DNA of 37,504 nucleotides from Pseudonocardia acidicola (GTDB lineage Bacteria > Actinomycetota > Actinomycetes > Mycobacteriales > Pseudonocardiaceae). A program made the translations under genes and the position numbers. Location of the stretch: assembly GCF_012911935.1 (NCBI RefSeq), contig NZ_JAAXLA010000069.1, positions 1-37,504 of the forward strand, written 5' to 3'. Of this stretch, positions 25,409 to 34,256 are shown one piece after another (position 1 is the first letter of the stretch; every line of letters starts with the position of its first letter). The notes under the pieces were generated by a model, which did no database searches, was not told the origin of the DNA, and was given only the letters and a program-made list of their open reading frames with translations.

Positions 25409-26337
25409 CAGGTGCCCACCGCCGAGCGGAACGCAGCGGCCAGGTCGTCGAGCAGCACGGTGCCGCTGGGCGTCGCCCCGAGGGTCCAGGCGAAGCCGTG
25501 CACCATGCCGTCGTAGCGCTTGGCGGTGACGTCCACGCCGGATTCCCGCAGCCGCTCCGCGTAGGCCTCACCCTCGTCGCGCAGCGGATCGAACTCGGCG
25601 GTCGCCACGAACGCCGGCGGCAGCCCGACCAGGTCGTCGGCGCGGGCGGGGCAGGCGTAGGGATCCTTGCCGAGGTCCTGCGCGCCGAGATAGTGCGCCC
25701 AGAACCAGGTCATCGAGCCTCGTTGCAGCAGGTAGCCCTCACCGTTCTCCTCGTAGGAACGGGTGCTGAAGGCGAAGTCGGTGACCGGGTAGATCAGCAG
25801 CTGCGCGACGAGGTTCGGACCGCCTCGGTCCCGGGCCGCGAGCGCGACGGCCGCGGCGAGATTGCCGCCCGCGCTGTCCCCGGCGACGGCGATCCGCGCC
25901 GGGTCGCCGCCCAGCTCGGCAGCGTGCTCGGCGACCCAGACGGTGGCGGCGTAGGAGTCGTCGAACGCCGCCGGGTAGCGGTGTTCGGGGGCGAGCCGGT
26001 AGTCGACCGAGACGATCACGGCACCGGTCCGGTTGGCGATGCCGCGCACCGGCCTGTCGACGGTGTCGAGCTCGCCGATCACCCAGCCGCCGCCGTGGAA
26101 GTAGACGATGACGGGCTTGCCGCCGCTGCCCTCGGGGGTGTAGATGCGGACCGGGATCTCCCCTTCGGGGCCGGGGATCGTCCGGTTCTCGACAGCGATC
26201 TCCTTAGGCTCACCCTGCAGGTCGAGGAACCCCTTGGTGGCCTCGCGGGCCTGCGGGACGGTCATCTGCTCGAAGGGCGGCAGACCCGCCTGGGCGAGTG
26301 CGTCGAGCAGTTGCTGGGTTTCCGGGAGCAATGGCAA
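25408..26337 (-). CDS. Alpha/beta hydrolase, hormone-sensitive-lipase family
   Basis: This carboxylesterase of 309 residues has the HSL oxyanion motif HGGGW at 81-85, the nucleophile S155 in GDSAGG, an Asp in ATAEFDPLRDEG and a His in GMVHGFAW. The TTG at 26337 is chosen since GGAGG lies 6 nt upstream and the family begins similarly (MPLLPETQQLLDALAQAGLP); the in-frame sequence further up looks non-coding. It overlaps the BVMO gene by one base. An esterase plus a BVMO is the usual pair that converts a ketone to an ester and cleaves it to acid and alcohol. A CRP-like site lies about 64 bp upstream. Confidence 0.88.
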   Translation of the reverse strand: MPLLPETQQLLDALAQAGLPPFEQMTVPQAREATKGFLDLQGEPKEIAVENRTIPGPEGEIPVRIYTPEGSGGKPVIVYFHGGGWVIGELDTVDRPVRGIANRTGAVIVSVDYRLAPEHRYPAAFDDSYAATVWVAEHAAELGGDPARIAVAGDSAGGNLAAAVALAARDRGGPNLVAQLLIYPVTDFAFSTRSYEENGEGYLLQRGSMTWFWAHYLGAQDLGKDPYACPARADDLVGLPPAFVATAEFDPLRDEGEAYAERLRESGVDVTAKRYDGMVHGFAWTLGATPSGTVLLDDLAAAFRSAVGT

Positions 26338-26400
26338 CGGTGCCTCCTGCGGCGGGAATGACTCGGGCGCACGACGACGCGGCGCCTCCGTCCATCTACC

Positions 26401-26414
26401 GTGACATTGATCAC
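26401..26414. promoter_or_regulatory. CRP/FNR-type palindrome upstream of the esterase-BVMO operon
   Basis: GTGACATTGATCAC has the perfect half-sites GTGA-N6-TCAC of CRP-family regulators. The outermost T/A of the full TGTGA-N6-TCACA are C and G here. Confidence 0.4.
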
Positions 26415-26759
26415 GTTCCGGTCCACCGTCTCCGCGGCACGAAGACCGCTGTGCTCTTCGTGTCGGGGACACATTGGCCGGCGCGGGAGGTCCGCCTACG
26501 GTCGGCCGGGCCGCGTGGGGTCAGCCGGCGGCGCGAGGCCTGACCGGAGCCGCAGCGGCGGGCGCCGCGCCCGGCGGTCCGAACCCGCGCGCCGCGTCGT
26601 CGGCGACCAGCACCCAGTCCGACCGTCGCCGCGGTGACCGCGACGGCGAGCAGCGCGTGCGCCGACACCGGTGCACCCGGGAGCCGCCCCGCCGCATATC
26701 CGCACCGGTCCCCGACTGGTCCGACAACGCCGATTTGTCGTGATCGTGACCGTAGGAGT
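26415..26759. other. Intergenic, no convincing gene
   Basis: This stretch lies between the divergently placed control region of the esterase and the end of the crotonase gene. Minus-strand frames give MSAHALLAVAVTAATVG and, one frame over, LVADDAARGFGPPGAAPA. These could be two halves of a broken small secreted protein, but the evidence is too thin to call. Confidence 0.4.
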
Positions 26760-27515
26760 TCAGTCGTGCGTCCGCAGCGCCGCGCGGTAGCGCTCGAGGT
26801 GCGCGGCGGTCTCCGGCGCGGCGAACACCTGCCCGAACTCCTCCACGCTGCGGTCGGCGCCCTCGGCCAGGCCGGTGTTCTGCCAGACCTCGAACAGCCG
26901 CTTCTGCGCGGCCAGCACCGTGCGGGTGTGCCCGCAGACGCGGTCGAGCATGTCGTGCACCGCGGCGTCGAGCCCCTCGGGCAGCACGACCTCGTTGCAC
27001 AACCGGAACGCGTTCAGCGTCTCGGCCGAATAGTGGTCGCCGGTCAGGATCATCTCCTTGGCCAGGCTGAGCCCCACGTACTGCTGCAGCAGCGCCGCGT
27101 CGACCACCGACGGGATGCCGACCTTGATCTCGGGCAGCCCGAACCGGGCCCGGGTGGTCGCGACCCGCAGGTCGCAGGCGAGCGCGAGTTCGAACGCGGC
27201 GCCCAGGCAGTAGCCGTCGACGACGCAGATCGTCGGTACGGGCGCGGTGCGGACCCGGCGCAACAGGTCGCGCAGGTCCGCGATGAAGGCGCGCGCGCCG
27301 TCCGGGCCGAAGGACAGGAAGGTGTCGACGTTCATCCCGGCGGAGAACGCCCGCTCCCCCTCTCCCTCGAACACCACCGCACGGACGTCCGGGGGCAGGT
27401 CCAGCGCCGCGTGCAGCGCGGCGATGTCGTCCAGGGTGAGCGCGTTGAGCGTCTCCGGACGGTTCAGCCTGACGCGCAGGACGTCTCCGCGCCGGTCCAC
27501 CACGACCCCGCTCAT
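26760..27515 (-). CDS. Enoyl-CoA hydratase/isomerase (crotonase) family
   Basis: This 251-residue crotonase-fold protein has the first oxyanion segment ERAFSAGMNVDTF and the second VVDGYCLGAAFELALACDLR, then RFGLPEIKVGIPSVVDAALL. A Glu in the second catalytic position (LPE) is kept. The Cys in GYCLGAAFE replaces the more usual Asn/Ala. The ATG at 27515 has GAGGAGG directly upstream, and the reading frame further upstream is non-coding. It probably acts in beta-oxidation or a related CoA pathway. The exact reaction (hydratase, isomerase or other) cannot be told. It is a monocistronic unit by spacing. Confidence 0.87.
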   Translation of the reverse strand: MSGVVVDRRGDVLRVRLNRPETLNALTLDDIAALHAALDLPPDVRAVVFEGEGERAFSAGMNVDTFLSFGPDGARAFIADLRDLLRRVRTAPVPTICVVDGYCLGAAFELALACDLRVATTRARFGLPEIKVGIPSVVDAALLQQYVGLSLAKEMILTGDHYSAETLNAFRLCNEVVLPEGLDAAVHDMLDRVCGHTRTVLAAQKRLFEVWQNTGLAEGADRSVEEFGQVFAAPETAAHLERYRAALRTHD

Positions 27516-27924
27516 GCGGCCTCCTCGCCGGACGCCGGGCGGCGCCCACCCGCCCAGCCTGGCGAAGATCGGCTGTCGGGGCACATCGGCGCACCGTACG
27601 GCGCGGGTGCGGGTACCCAGGGGCGGGCCGGACACTCCGCAGGCGGACCCGCCCCTGCCGAAGCGACCTGGCACCCCGGCCGCGCGCTGCCATGATCGGC
27701 GCACGGCCGCCCTGCCCGCTCCGCGCACCAGCTGAGCCCACCCGTGGCCGTCGCGCGTCCCTGTTCCTGGTGGGGTTGGGGCGGGCGGACGAGGTGCTGC
27801 CCGACGGGCCGCCAAGCAGGTCCGCTACCCGCACGGGGTGCTCAACCCCGGGGTGCTGATCGGCTGAAGGCCCGATCCGCGACACCGGTGGGGTGCCGGC
27901 TCGACGGGGCGGGATGATCGGGGT
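27516..27924. other. Intergenic, possible gene remnant
   Basis: These 409 bp lie between the divergent crotonase and patatin genes. Around 27812-27867 a plus-strand frame ends in QVRYPHGVLNPGVLIG and a stop, which looks like a protein C-terminus without a visible body. Nothing else was recognised. Confidence 0.4.
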
Positions 27925-28932
27925 ATGGCTGCACCCGGTCGGGGCCCCGAACTCAACCGGCCTGCCGACGCCGCACTGTCCGGCGACGAGGAGGTCCTGC
28001 ACGCGCTGCTGCGCCGCCGCGCCACCGGCAGCACCCCGGGCGCGCGCACCGATCCGCACCGGATCGCCCTGGTGGTGGGGGGTGGCGGGATGCGTGGGGC
28101 CTACGCCGGGGGGATGGTGCACGCGCTGGAGCAGGCCGGGCTGAGCGACGCGTTCGACGTCGTCTACGGCAGTTCGGCCGGGGCGTTCGTGGGCACCGCA
28201 CTCGTCCTCAGGCACGGACACGACGCCGCCCGTATCTTCCCCGACGACATGGCCTGCAAGGCGTTCATCGACCCGCGCCGGCTCGGCACCCGGCGTCCGA
28301 TGGTCTCCCTCGACTACCTGCTCGACGAGATCCTGGTGGTCTCGAAGCCGACGGACTGGGCGGCGCTGGCCGCCAGCCCGGTCCCGCTGCGCGTGGTGGT
28401 GACCGACGCCGCCGACATGACCCCGCACGTGCTCGAGGGGCTGGGCACCGAGGAGGAGTGGAAGCTCGCCATGCGGGCCACCGCGACGATCCCGTGGCTC
28501 GCCGGGCCGCCGGTCGAGCTCGGCGGCCGGCGGTGGGTCGACGGCTCGGTCGGCGACCCGCTGCCGGTGCTGCGCGCGCTGCGCGACGGCGCCACCCACG
28601 TGCTCGCGCTGCTCACCCGGACCGTGCCCGAGCTGCGCCGTTCCGACCCGGGCGAGCGCGCGCCGCTGTGGGCCCGTTCGCTCGACGTCGTCATCCCCGG
28701 CCTCGGCGCGATGACCCAGGACGTTCGCCGGCACGCCGACAGCCTGGCCCTGCTCTCCGACGCCGCTCATCCCGACCGCGGCGGAGCCCACCTGCTGGCG
28801 ATCACCCCGGCCCGGACGTCCGGGGTACGCGGGCTGACCGTCGACGTCGAGCGGGTCGAGGCGGCGTCACAGCTGGGCCACGAGGCGGCGGTCGCGGCAC
28901 TGCGGGCCGTCAACGGGGGCACGCAGCACTGA
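27925..28932 (+). CDS. Patatin-like phospholipase
   Basis: This 335-residue acyl hydrolase of the patatin/RssA family has the oxyanion loop VVGGGGMRGAYAGG at about residues 50-63, the nucleophile S84 in VVYGSSAGAF (GxSxG) and the catalytic Asp206 in RRWVDGSVGDPLPV (DG/A). The set is complete, so it should be active on lipid ester bonds. There is no signal peptide, and it is cytosolic or membrane-associated. The ATG at 27925 has ATCGGGGT upstream, a weak ribosome site. A short GGGGGCCGCCCCC hairpin at about 28937 follows the stop. Confidence 0.87.
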   Translation: MAAPGRGPELNRPADAALSGDEEVLHALLRRRATGSTPGARTDPHRIALVVGGGGMRGAYAGGMVHALEQAGLSDAFDVVYGSSAGAFVGTALVLRHGHDAARIFPDDMACKAFIDPRRLGTRRPMVSLDYLLDEILVVSKPTDWAALAASPVPLRVVVTDAADMTPHVLEGLGTEEEWKLAMRATATIPWLAGPPVELGGRRWVDGSVGDPLPVLRALRDGATHVLALLTRTVPELRRSDPGERAPLWARSLDVVIPGLGAMTQDVRRHADSLALLSDAAHPDRGGAHLLAITPARTSGVRGLTVDVERVEAASQLGHEAAVAALRAVNGGTQH

Positions 28933-29171
28933 GACCGGGGGCCGCCCCCGCTGCTGTGGACGGCGCGGTTCGCACAAGGGCGGGTCGTGCGGATGCGGTC
29001 GCGGCGCTGGACGGGGCCAGAGCGGGAGGCCGTGGGCGGAGCCGCATCGGCGCAGCGGCCGTAGGCGGTGCCGGGGTGGGCGCTGCGCGACGGTGCCGGA
29101 GCCGCCGCTGGACGAGCCGACCCGGGCGTGTGCCCCGCGTGACCGGGCGTTGACGGCGGCCGCCGCGTGAG

Positions 29172-29624
29172 GTGACGCTCCCCGGCGTGGACGCGACCCT
29201 CGAAGACGAGCTGAAACGCGACGCGCTGGCCTTCGGCGCCCAGGACCTGGTCGACGAGATCCATGACGAGGCGGCGGCGTGGGTGGACGAGCGCCACCCG
29301 TGGGGCGGCGAGGGCGACGAGCCCCCCGAGCGCGTCTCGGCCTACCTCGCGGTGTGGTGGCAGCGGGTGGACCAGGAGCGGGCGGCCCGAGTCGGGACGC
29401 TCGTCGAACGCACCGACGGCACATGGGCGATGGTCGGCCCGGCCCGCTGCCCGCACGGCCACCCGTTGGGCCCGCGCCGGGTGCTCATCGGCTGGGCGCC
29501 GTGCCGCTGCCGGGGGCATCACACGTGGACGTGCCAGGTGGACACGGCCGACGGCGAGCTGTGCGGAGCGAGCGTCTACCACCCGGAGCCGGGCGCGCGG
29601 TGCCGCCTCGTCGGGATCGGATGA
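29172..29624 (+). CDS. Cys/His-rich hypothetical protein
   Basis: This 150-residue protein has an acidic helical N-terminal half (LEDELKRDALAFGAQDLVDE and AAAWVDERHPWGG, then RVSAYLAVWWQRVDQERAAR). Its C-terminal half is rich in Cys and His: ARCPHGHPLGP, then APCRCRGHHTWTCQV and GELCGASVYHPEPGARCRLV. The seven Cys and several His resemble a zinc-ribbon-like fold (RING-like order C-H-H-C-C-H-H-C-C-H-C). The GTG at 29172 has a poor ribosome site (GTGAG). No known family was recognised. Confidence 0.65.
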   Translation: MTLPGVDATLEDELKRDALAFGAQDLVDEIHDEAAAWVDERHPWGGEGDEPPERVSAYLAVWWQRVDQERAARVGTLVERTDGTWAMVGPARCPHGHPLGPRRVLIGWAPCRCRGHHTWTCQVDTADGELCGASVYHPEPGARCRLVGIG

Positions 29625-29741
29625 CGGCCCACGGCCGCCGAGGCGTCGTGCGCCGGACGGGCGGCGCCCGGGGTTGCCGACGCCTTCACCGCCGAGGCCG
29701 GCCATCGGCGCTGCGTCGTGTGCCGGGCGTCCCGGGCTCCC

Positions 29742-30170
29742 CTACGGCAGGACGGTCACGAGGTCCTTCGGCAGGCTGGCTCGCACGTCCTGCCATTCAC
29801 CCTCGGTGATGTGCTTTCGCAGAGCCTCGATGACGATGTCGAACAGGCGCTCCACACCCCCGGGGACCTCGTAGGGAAACTCCTGCCGGATCCGCTCGAG
29901 GAAGTCGTTGCGGTGCATCTTCACCGGGACCTTCGACGGGTCCCAGCCCTCGAAGTAGATGCCGCGGATCAGCATCGGCAGCTGAGCGGAGAGTTGCGCG
30001 CTCTCCTCGACGGTCAGGCGGTCGCGCAGGGCGTGCAGGACGGCTCGCAGCCCGCCGTAGGACTGGTTGCGGCGGGTCTTCGGCCAGCCGTACGCCTCCT
30101 CGATGTGCTTGAGGACCCCGTTCGTCTTCTCCACCGTGGTGTCGAATGTCTTGTATCCCGTGAAGCTCAC
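29742..30170 (-). CDS. DUF2267 domain protein
   Basis: This 142-residue all-helical protein of the DUF2267 type has FTGYKTFDTTVEKTNGVLKH near the start, then YGGLRAVLHALRDRLTVEES, AQLSAQLPMLIRGIYFEGWD and FLERIRQEFPYEV. It starts at the GTG at 30170 with GGAGAAGG 9 nt upstream. DUF2267 proteins are short, soluble and often near stress or redox genes; the role is unknown. It is 179 bp downstream of the multicopper oxidase on the same strand and may be cotranscribed. Confidence 0.85.
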   Translation of the reverse strand: MSFTGYKTFDTTVEKTNGVLKHIEEAYGWPKTRRNQSYGGLRAVLHALRDRLTVEESAQLSAQLPMLIRGIYFEGWDPSKVPVKMHRNDFLERIRQEFPYEVPGGVERLFDIVIEALRKHITEGEWQDVRASLPKDLVTVLP

Positions 30171-30349
30171 GTGCGTACACCTTCTCCGGACGTGGTCGTT
30201 CAAGGCTGTGGCGCAGGTCGGCGTCGTCCTTCCACGGTGACCGATCCGCCGGCCCACGACCTGCCCCTGGCAGGTGGGGATTCGGGGCCGCCGCTCCACC
30301 CGTCGGGGCGATCGGCGCGTCCGGTCGCCGCCGCCCGCTCCCGCCCGGG

Positions 30350-31918
30350 TCAGGCCTTTCGTGGGCGATCGGATTCGATGGGGTCGTTGTCCGCGGTGTC
30401 GTCGCCGACCCGGAACTGGACCATCATGTCGTGGTCCTCGTGCGGCAGGTTGTGGCAGTGGATCATGTACCGGCCGGTCTGGTTGGTGAACTTCATGATC
30501 GCCCGGACGACCTCGTTCTCGCCGACGTAGGCCACGTCCTTGGGTCCCTTCTCGAAGGCGAACGGCGGCTTGCCGTTGCGGTCGAGGATCTGGAAGTCGA
30601 CCAGGTGGATGTGCACCGGATGGAACCAGCCGCCCGAGCTGTTCTTGATCTCCCAGATCTGGATCTCGTCGTACTTCGGGTTGGCGACGACCTTCTTGTA
30701 CTCGGACTTGATGACGTCGTCCCAGGTCTGCCCGTTGACGGTCCAGAAGCCGTTCTTGCGGATGACCTCGATCTTCGTGGTGGTCTTCGCCTGGGCCGGC
30801 AGCAGACCCATCACGTCCATGTTGGGGTTCAGCGCGGCGGGGACCTCGTTGCCGGCCGGATCGAACGGGTCGTCGGTGACCTCGAACTGCATGACCTTGC
30901 CGGTGTTGTCGTAGTCGACCGAGTTGGGCACGCCCAGGTTGCGCAGCTCGACCTTGTCGCCCTTCTTGTACGCGGCGAAGTCGATCACCACCTCGTACCG
31001 CTCGGCCATGCCGATGCGCAGCTGAGTGGTCTGCTGGGGCGCGGGCATGAGCCCGCCGTCGGTGGCGATGACGGTCATCGGAGCGCCGTTGCCCAGCTGC
31101 AGCCGGAAGCCGCGGGACAGCGACGCGTTGAGCACGCGGAAGCGGTACTTGCGCTTCGCGACCGTCATCGACGGCCAGGGCCGCCCGTTGACCAGGATGA
31201 CGTCTCCCCACAGGCCCGAGTGCCCGGCGTCGTCGTACATGAAGCTCCCGTCGACGCCGAACATCTTGTCGGCCAGGATCAGCGGGACGTCGTAGGCGCC
31301 CTTCGGGATCGGCAGGCCGGCCTCGACGCCGTCCGTCAGGTGGTACTGCGCCGCCAGGCCCATGTACGCGTTCTCCGCGGTGTGGTGCACGCCGTGGTCG
31401 TGGTACCAGAGCGTCCGCGCGTCCTGGATGTTCGGGTAGTGGTACTCCTTCACCTCGCCGGGCTGCGTGATGTCGCTGGCGTACCCGTCGTACTGCGGCT
31501 TCGACGCCGAGCCGTGCAGGTGACACGACGTCCACGGCGTGTACCCCCACTGGGGATGGGTGGCGGGAAGCTCGTTGATCATCCGGACGACGATCGGCTG
31601 TCCGCGCTGCGCCTTGATCGTCGGCCCCGGGGTCATGCCGTTGTAGCCGAAGACCGGGGTCTGGAATCCGGGCAGGATCTCCGCTGTCGCGAGCCTCTCG
31701 CGGATCTCGTAGATCGGCTCGCCCCGGTCGGTCGCGCCGACCGGGGCGAGCACGGGCGGCACCACGAACGGAAGGGTGTAGGGCTTCGGCAGTCGGCTGG
31801 CGGGCAGCCGCGACACGGCCTTCGCGTTCACCACCCGCCCGAGAGGCAACGCCACGGCAGCGGCCCCCAGGGCGGAGAACTTCACCATGTCCCTTCGGGA
31901 CAGACGCGCAGCGCTCAC
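30350..31918 (-). CDS. TAT-exported multicopper oxidase (CotA/bilirubin oxidase type)
   Basis: This three-domain multicopper oxidase has 522 residues. A twin-arginine signal LSRRDMVKFSALGAAAVALP leads it out of the cell. The copper sites are complete: SCHLHGSA, WYHDHGVHHT, WFHPVHIHLVDF, and MIHCHNLPHEDHDMM with the T1 Cys and axial Met. It oxidises phenols, bilirubin or metals with reduction of O2 to water. The GTG at 31918 has CGAGGTG 6 nt upstream; the longer frame upstream is non-coding. No copper regulator gene is adjacent, but the upstream 400 bp is AT-richer than its neighbours. Confidence 0.9.
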   Translation of the reverse strand: MSAARLSRRDMVKFSALGAAAVALPLGRVVNAKAVSRLPASRLPKPYTLPFVVPPVLAPVGATDRGEPIYEIRERLATAEILPGFQTPVFGYNGMTPGPTIKAQRGQPIVVRMINELPATHPQWGYTPWTSCHLHGSASKPQYDGYASDITQPGEVKEYHYPNIQDARTLWYHDHGVHHTAENAYMGLAAQYHLTDGVEAGLPIPKGAYDVPLILADKMFGVDGSFMYDDAGHSGLWGDVILVNGRPWPSMTVAKRKYRFRVLNASLSRGFRLQLGNGAPMTVIATDGGLMPAPQQTTQLRIGMAERYEVVIDFAAYKKGDKVELRNLGVPNSVDYDNTGKVMQFEVTDDPFDPAGNEVPAALNPNMDVMGLLPAQAKTTTKIEVIRKNGFWTVNGQTWDDVIKSEYKKVVANPKYDEIQIWEIKNSSGGWFHPVHIHLVDFQILDRNGKPPFAFEKGPKDVAYVGENEVVRAIMKFTNQTGRYMIHCHNLPHEDHDMMVQFRVGDDTADNDPIESDRPRKA

Positions 31919-32415
31919 GACGACACCTCGTTGCTCTCCCAGGGCAGTCCGCCCGCGATAGAGCAACTTTCGCCACCGAACGATTCGGCCAGGAGACATG
32001 TTGTAGGGGGCAACGGACCCCGAAAAGGAGGGAACGCAACGGCACCTGTGTCCGTTTTCAGCACTGACGACCCAATGAGCTCGGTTCTTCTTCTTCTCAG
32101 CAAAGAAATGGTAAAGAGATTGCCGCCTGCCGAGCCACTCGGTGACGACCCCTGAATCATCGGTTCCCGTCCCGCCGGCGTCGGTGGGCTTGATCTTGGT
32201 GGAACCAGACGCCCCACCTGCATCCGCCCGCCGTCGCGTCCCCCGCTCTGCCGTTCGGCCCGGTCCGCCGGTGCCGTCGCCCCTGCCGCCCTCTGCCGTT
32301 CTCCCGTGCCGCGGTCGCGTCGTTGGCCTCACAGCGACCGTGTCCTTCTGCTCTGCAGTGAGCCCCCTGACGGACCTACGGTTTGACCGTGCCCGCATCC
32401 ATTCGAGGAGCCCCG
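31919..32415. other. Divergent control region between the oxidase and the STAS gene
   Basis: These 497 bp separate the minus-strand oxidase from the plus-strand STAS gene. I see no gene. A GTTG-7-CAAC arm pair with a run of G (around 32000-32014) is the only palindrome noticed near the oxidase start, and I could not match it to a known copper-responsive operator. Confidence 0.4.
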
Positions 32416-32823
32416 ATGTGCGCTGAAGACGAGAGCAGCGCGTATGCCGGTCGACGGCCGTACCGGGCGTCCGCCATCGAGTTCAGTCGACTGCGGCCTG
32501 ACGTAGCACTCGTGCGTCCGTGCCGCCCCCTGGCCAGCGGAACGGACCAGGAGTTGCGACGCGTCGTCGACGACCAACTCGACACGGATCCGTGGGCCGT
32601 CCTGCTCGACCTGACCGCAACCGCCCTGTCGCCTGCAGCCGTGGCCGTGCTGGTCGAGGCCGCCGAACGAGCGGGCGGCGCGAACGTCGGCTTGTATCTC
32701 ATCGTCGGCGATGACGCTGTCGCGCAGGCCCTGAAGGCGGCCGGGAGACTCGACCTGTTCGACATCTACCCCACGATCGAGAGCGCCGTGCGCGCCATGA
32801 GCACCCTGCGGTCCACGGGCTGA
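32416..32823 (+). CDS. STAS domain protein (anti-sigma factor antagonist-like)
   Basis: This 135-residue protein has a STAS fold: DVALVRPCRPLASGTDQELR, WAVLLDLTATALSPAAVAVL, EAAERAGGANVGLYLIV and the C-terminal LDLFDIYPTIESAVRAM, all in the usual order. The Ser phosphorylated in SpoIIAA-like proteins normally follows VLLDL within a D-x-S loop; here the loop reads DLTATALSPA, so Thr or Ser could take the role. GAGGAG is 5 nt before the ATG at 32416. No anti-sigma kinase or sigma factor is next to it. Confidence 0.75.
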   Translation: MCAEDESSAYAGRRPYRASAIEFSRLRPDVALVRPCRPLASGTDQELRRVVDDQLDTDPWAVLLDLTATALSPAAVAVLVEAAERAGGANVGLYLIVGDDAVAQALKAAGRLDLFDIYPTIESAVRAMSTLRSTG

Positions 32824-32886
32824 AGTGAGGTCGGCCCTCTCGGCTCAGCGGGCCCACCCAGCGCCTGCGAAGTGAGTGGCCGGTTC

Positions 32887-33009
32887 TGCGCGAAGGACGT
32901 ACAGGTGTCCACATCGGGCTTCTACGAGCGTCGCCGGCTCGGTCCGTCGATCGCTCACAGCGTCGCGCATCGTTCCCACCTGGTGCAGTCTCTCGGCGAA
33001 TCTGCGTAG
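32887..33009 (+). pseudogene. IS3-type transposase (OrfB) relic
   Basis: A short frame reads CAKDVQVSTSGFYERRRLG followed by PSIAHSVAHRSHLVQ and then a stop. It resembles the start of the IS3 OrfB integrase: V-S-T-S-G-F/Y-Y-x-W followed by P-S-A-R-x-x-A-D-x-x-L-V. The upstream OrfA and all catalytic parts are absent. I see no terminal inverted repeats. Confidence 0.4.
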
Positions 33010-33222
33010 CCCGGTACCGGCTGAGCCTCATCCGGGAGCTCACCAGGTTGGACCTGCGTGACCCTTCCAACCGTCCGGTCCTGGTGACCGCCACCGATCC
33101 GTGGAGACGCCGCGACGGATCCGGCTGACCGCAGACGCGTCGACCTGAGTCGGCGCGGCAGGCCCACGCCGCCGGAGGCGGCGTGCTTGACGTAGCTCAC
33201 CAGCGGTCTCCCCGCCCCGCGG

Positions 33223-33330
33223 GTAGCCGCGCGGACCGGGCACAGCGTCGACGTTCTGCTTCGTGTCTACGCGAGGTGCATCGCCGACCAGGATGACGTC
33301 GTCCGTCGGAGGCCGAGGAAGCACCGCGGC
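33223..33330 (+). pseudogene. Tyrosine recombinase C-terminal relic 1
   Basis: The frame reads VAARTGHSVDVLLRVYARCI and then ADQDDVVRRR. It is the last box of an actinobacterial phage-type integrase with GHS and the catalytic Tyr (VYAR). It is clearly related to the relic at 35527-35961. The rest of the gene is missing upstream, so it is inactive. Confidence 0.75.
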
Positions 33331-33467
33331 AGGGCCGTTCATGATCGCGTCCGTAATGCGTCCGCGGACACCCGCAGACAGGGGGTCTGAGCTACGGGTC
33401 CTTCCCGCCGAGCACACTCGGCGTATCAGGACCAGATACACCAACGATCAGACAGTCCCTGTCGGAT

Positions 33468-33484
33468 TGCCACGCATGTGCCAC
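33468..33484. repeat. 17-bp GCCAC direct-repeat motif, copy 1
   Basis: TGCCACGCATGTGCCAC has two GCCAC units 11 bp apart. It matches 36199-36215 with one change. Each copy lies about 140-240 bp after an integrase relic, which suggests arm-type sites for an integrase. Confidence 0.6.
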
Positions 33485-33515
33485 AACCACCAGCGAGAGG
33501 ATCTGTCGTGCCCGG

Positions 33516-34256
33516 TTACCGGGCCGTCTGGATCCAGTCCTGGTAGTGCGTGGGTGCCAGGTGTGCGTCCGGGCCTGCGGTGAGCACGTCACCGGTGACG
33601 GCCGCGAACATGCCTGCATTGTCGTCGGTGATGACCGTCCGGTTGTCCTGCTGTGCCGCCAGGGTGACCCTGCCGAGTTCGTCGAGGGGGAAGACGTCCG
33701 GGCCGGCAACGTTGCGGATGCCCTGCAGTGGGGCGCCGGTGGAGACATCGACGACCGCGTCGACGACGTCCGCGGCCGCGATCGGCTGAAGGCGGGTAGG
33801 GGGCAGGCGAACGGTGGTGTCGTCGGAGGTCTCGGACAAGACCGCGTCCATGAACTCGAAGAACTGGGTGGCGCGCACGATGGAGTACGGCGTGGGCCCC
33901 TGGCGGAGCAGGTCCTCCTGCAGGGTCTTGGCCCGGTAGTAGTCCAGCTGGGGCACCTGGTCCACGCCGACGATCGAGAGGATCACCTGGTGCCTGACAC
34001 CGGCGCTCTCCCCCGCGGCCAGCAGGTTGTTCATGGAGGTGCGGAAGAAGTCCACGGAGGCCTCGTCGAATGTCGGCGAGTTCGCCAGGTTGACCACGAC
34101 CCCGGCGCCCTCCAGCGCCTGGTCCAGGCCCGTCCCCGTGATCACGTCGACGCCGGTGGACAGCGCCGCGGGGACGGCCTCGTGTCCGGCTGCGGTCAGC
34201 TTCTGGACCACCTGCGAGCCGATCAGCCCGGTACCGCCGATGACTACGAGCTTCAT
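33516..34256 (-). CDS. NmrA/SDR-type NAD(P)-binding protein
   Basis: This 246-residue atypical short-chain dehydrogenase has the dinucleotide motif MKLVVIGGTGLIGSQVVQKL and an NmrA-like middle (FFRTSMNNLLAAGESAGVRH, PYSIVRATQFFEFMD, AAADVVDAVVDVSTG). It has no YxxxK pair at the usual spacing (DYYRAKTLQED could serve: Y-R-A-K). It is likely a reductase or NADP sensor of unknown substrate. The ATG at 34256 has GAGAGGTGGGAG upstream. It lies between two integrase relics and could be cargo of a former element. Confidence 0.85.
   Translation of the reverse strand: MKLVVIGGTGLIGSQVVQKLTAAGHEAVPAALSTGVDVITGTGLDQALEGAGVVVNLANSPTFDEASVDFFRTSMNNLLAAGESAGVRHQVILSIVGVDQVPQLDYYRAKTLQEDLLRQGPTPYSIVRATQFFEFMDAVLSETSDDTTVRLPPTRLQPIAAADVVDAVVDVSTGAPLQGIRNVAGPDVFPLDELGRVTLAAQQDNRTVITDDNAGMFAAVTGDVLTAGPDAHLAPTHYQDWIQTAR

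Noticed and set aside
26411..26668. Minus-strand open frame with a hydrophobic start
   Set aside because: No ribosome site; after 18 residues it becomes Arg-rich noise.
28936..28950. GGGGGCCGCCCCC hairpin after the patatin gene
   Set aside because: It has a 5-bp stem only; such short GC palindromes are frequent in this DNA.
31919..32398. Upstream extension of the multicopper oxidase frame
   Set aside because: The composition is not protein-like, and the twin-arginine signal begins right after the GTG at 31918.
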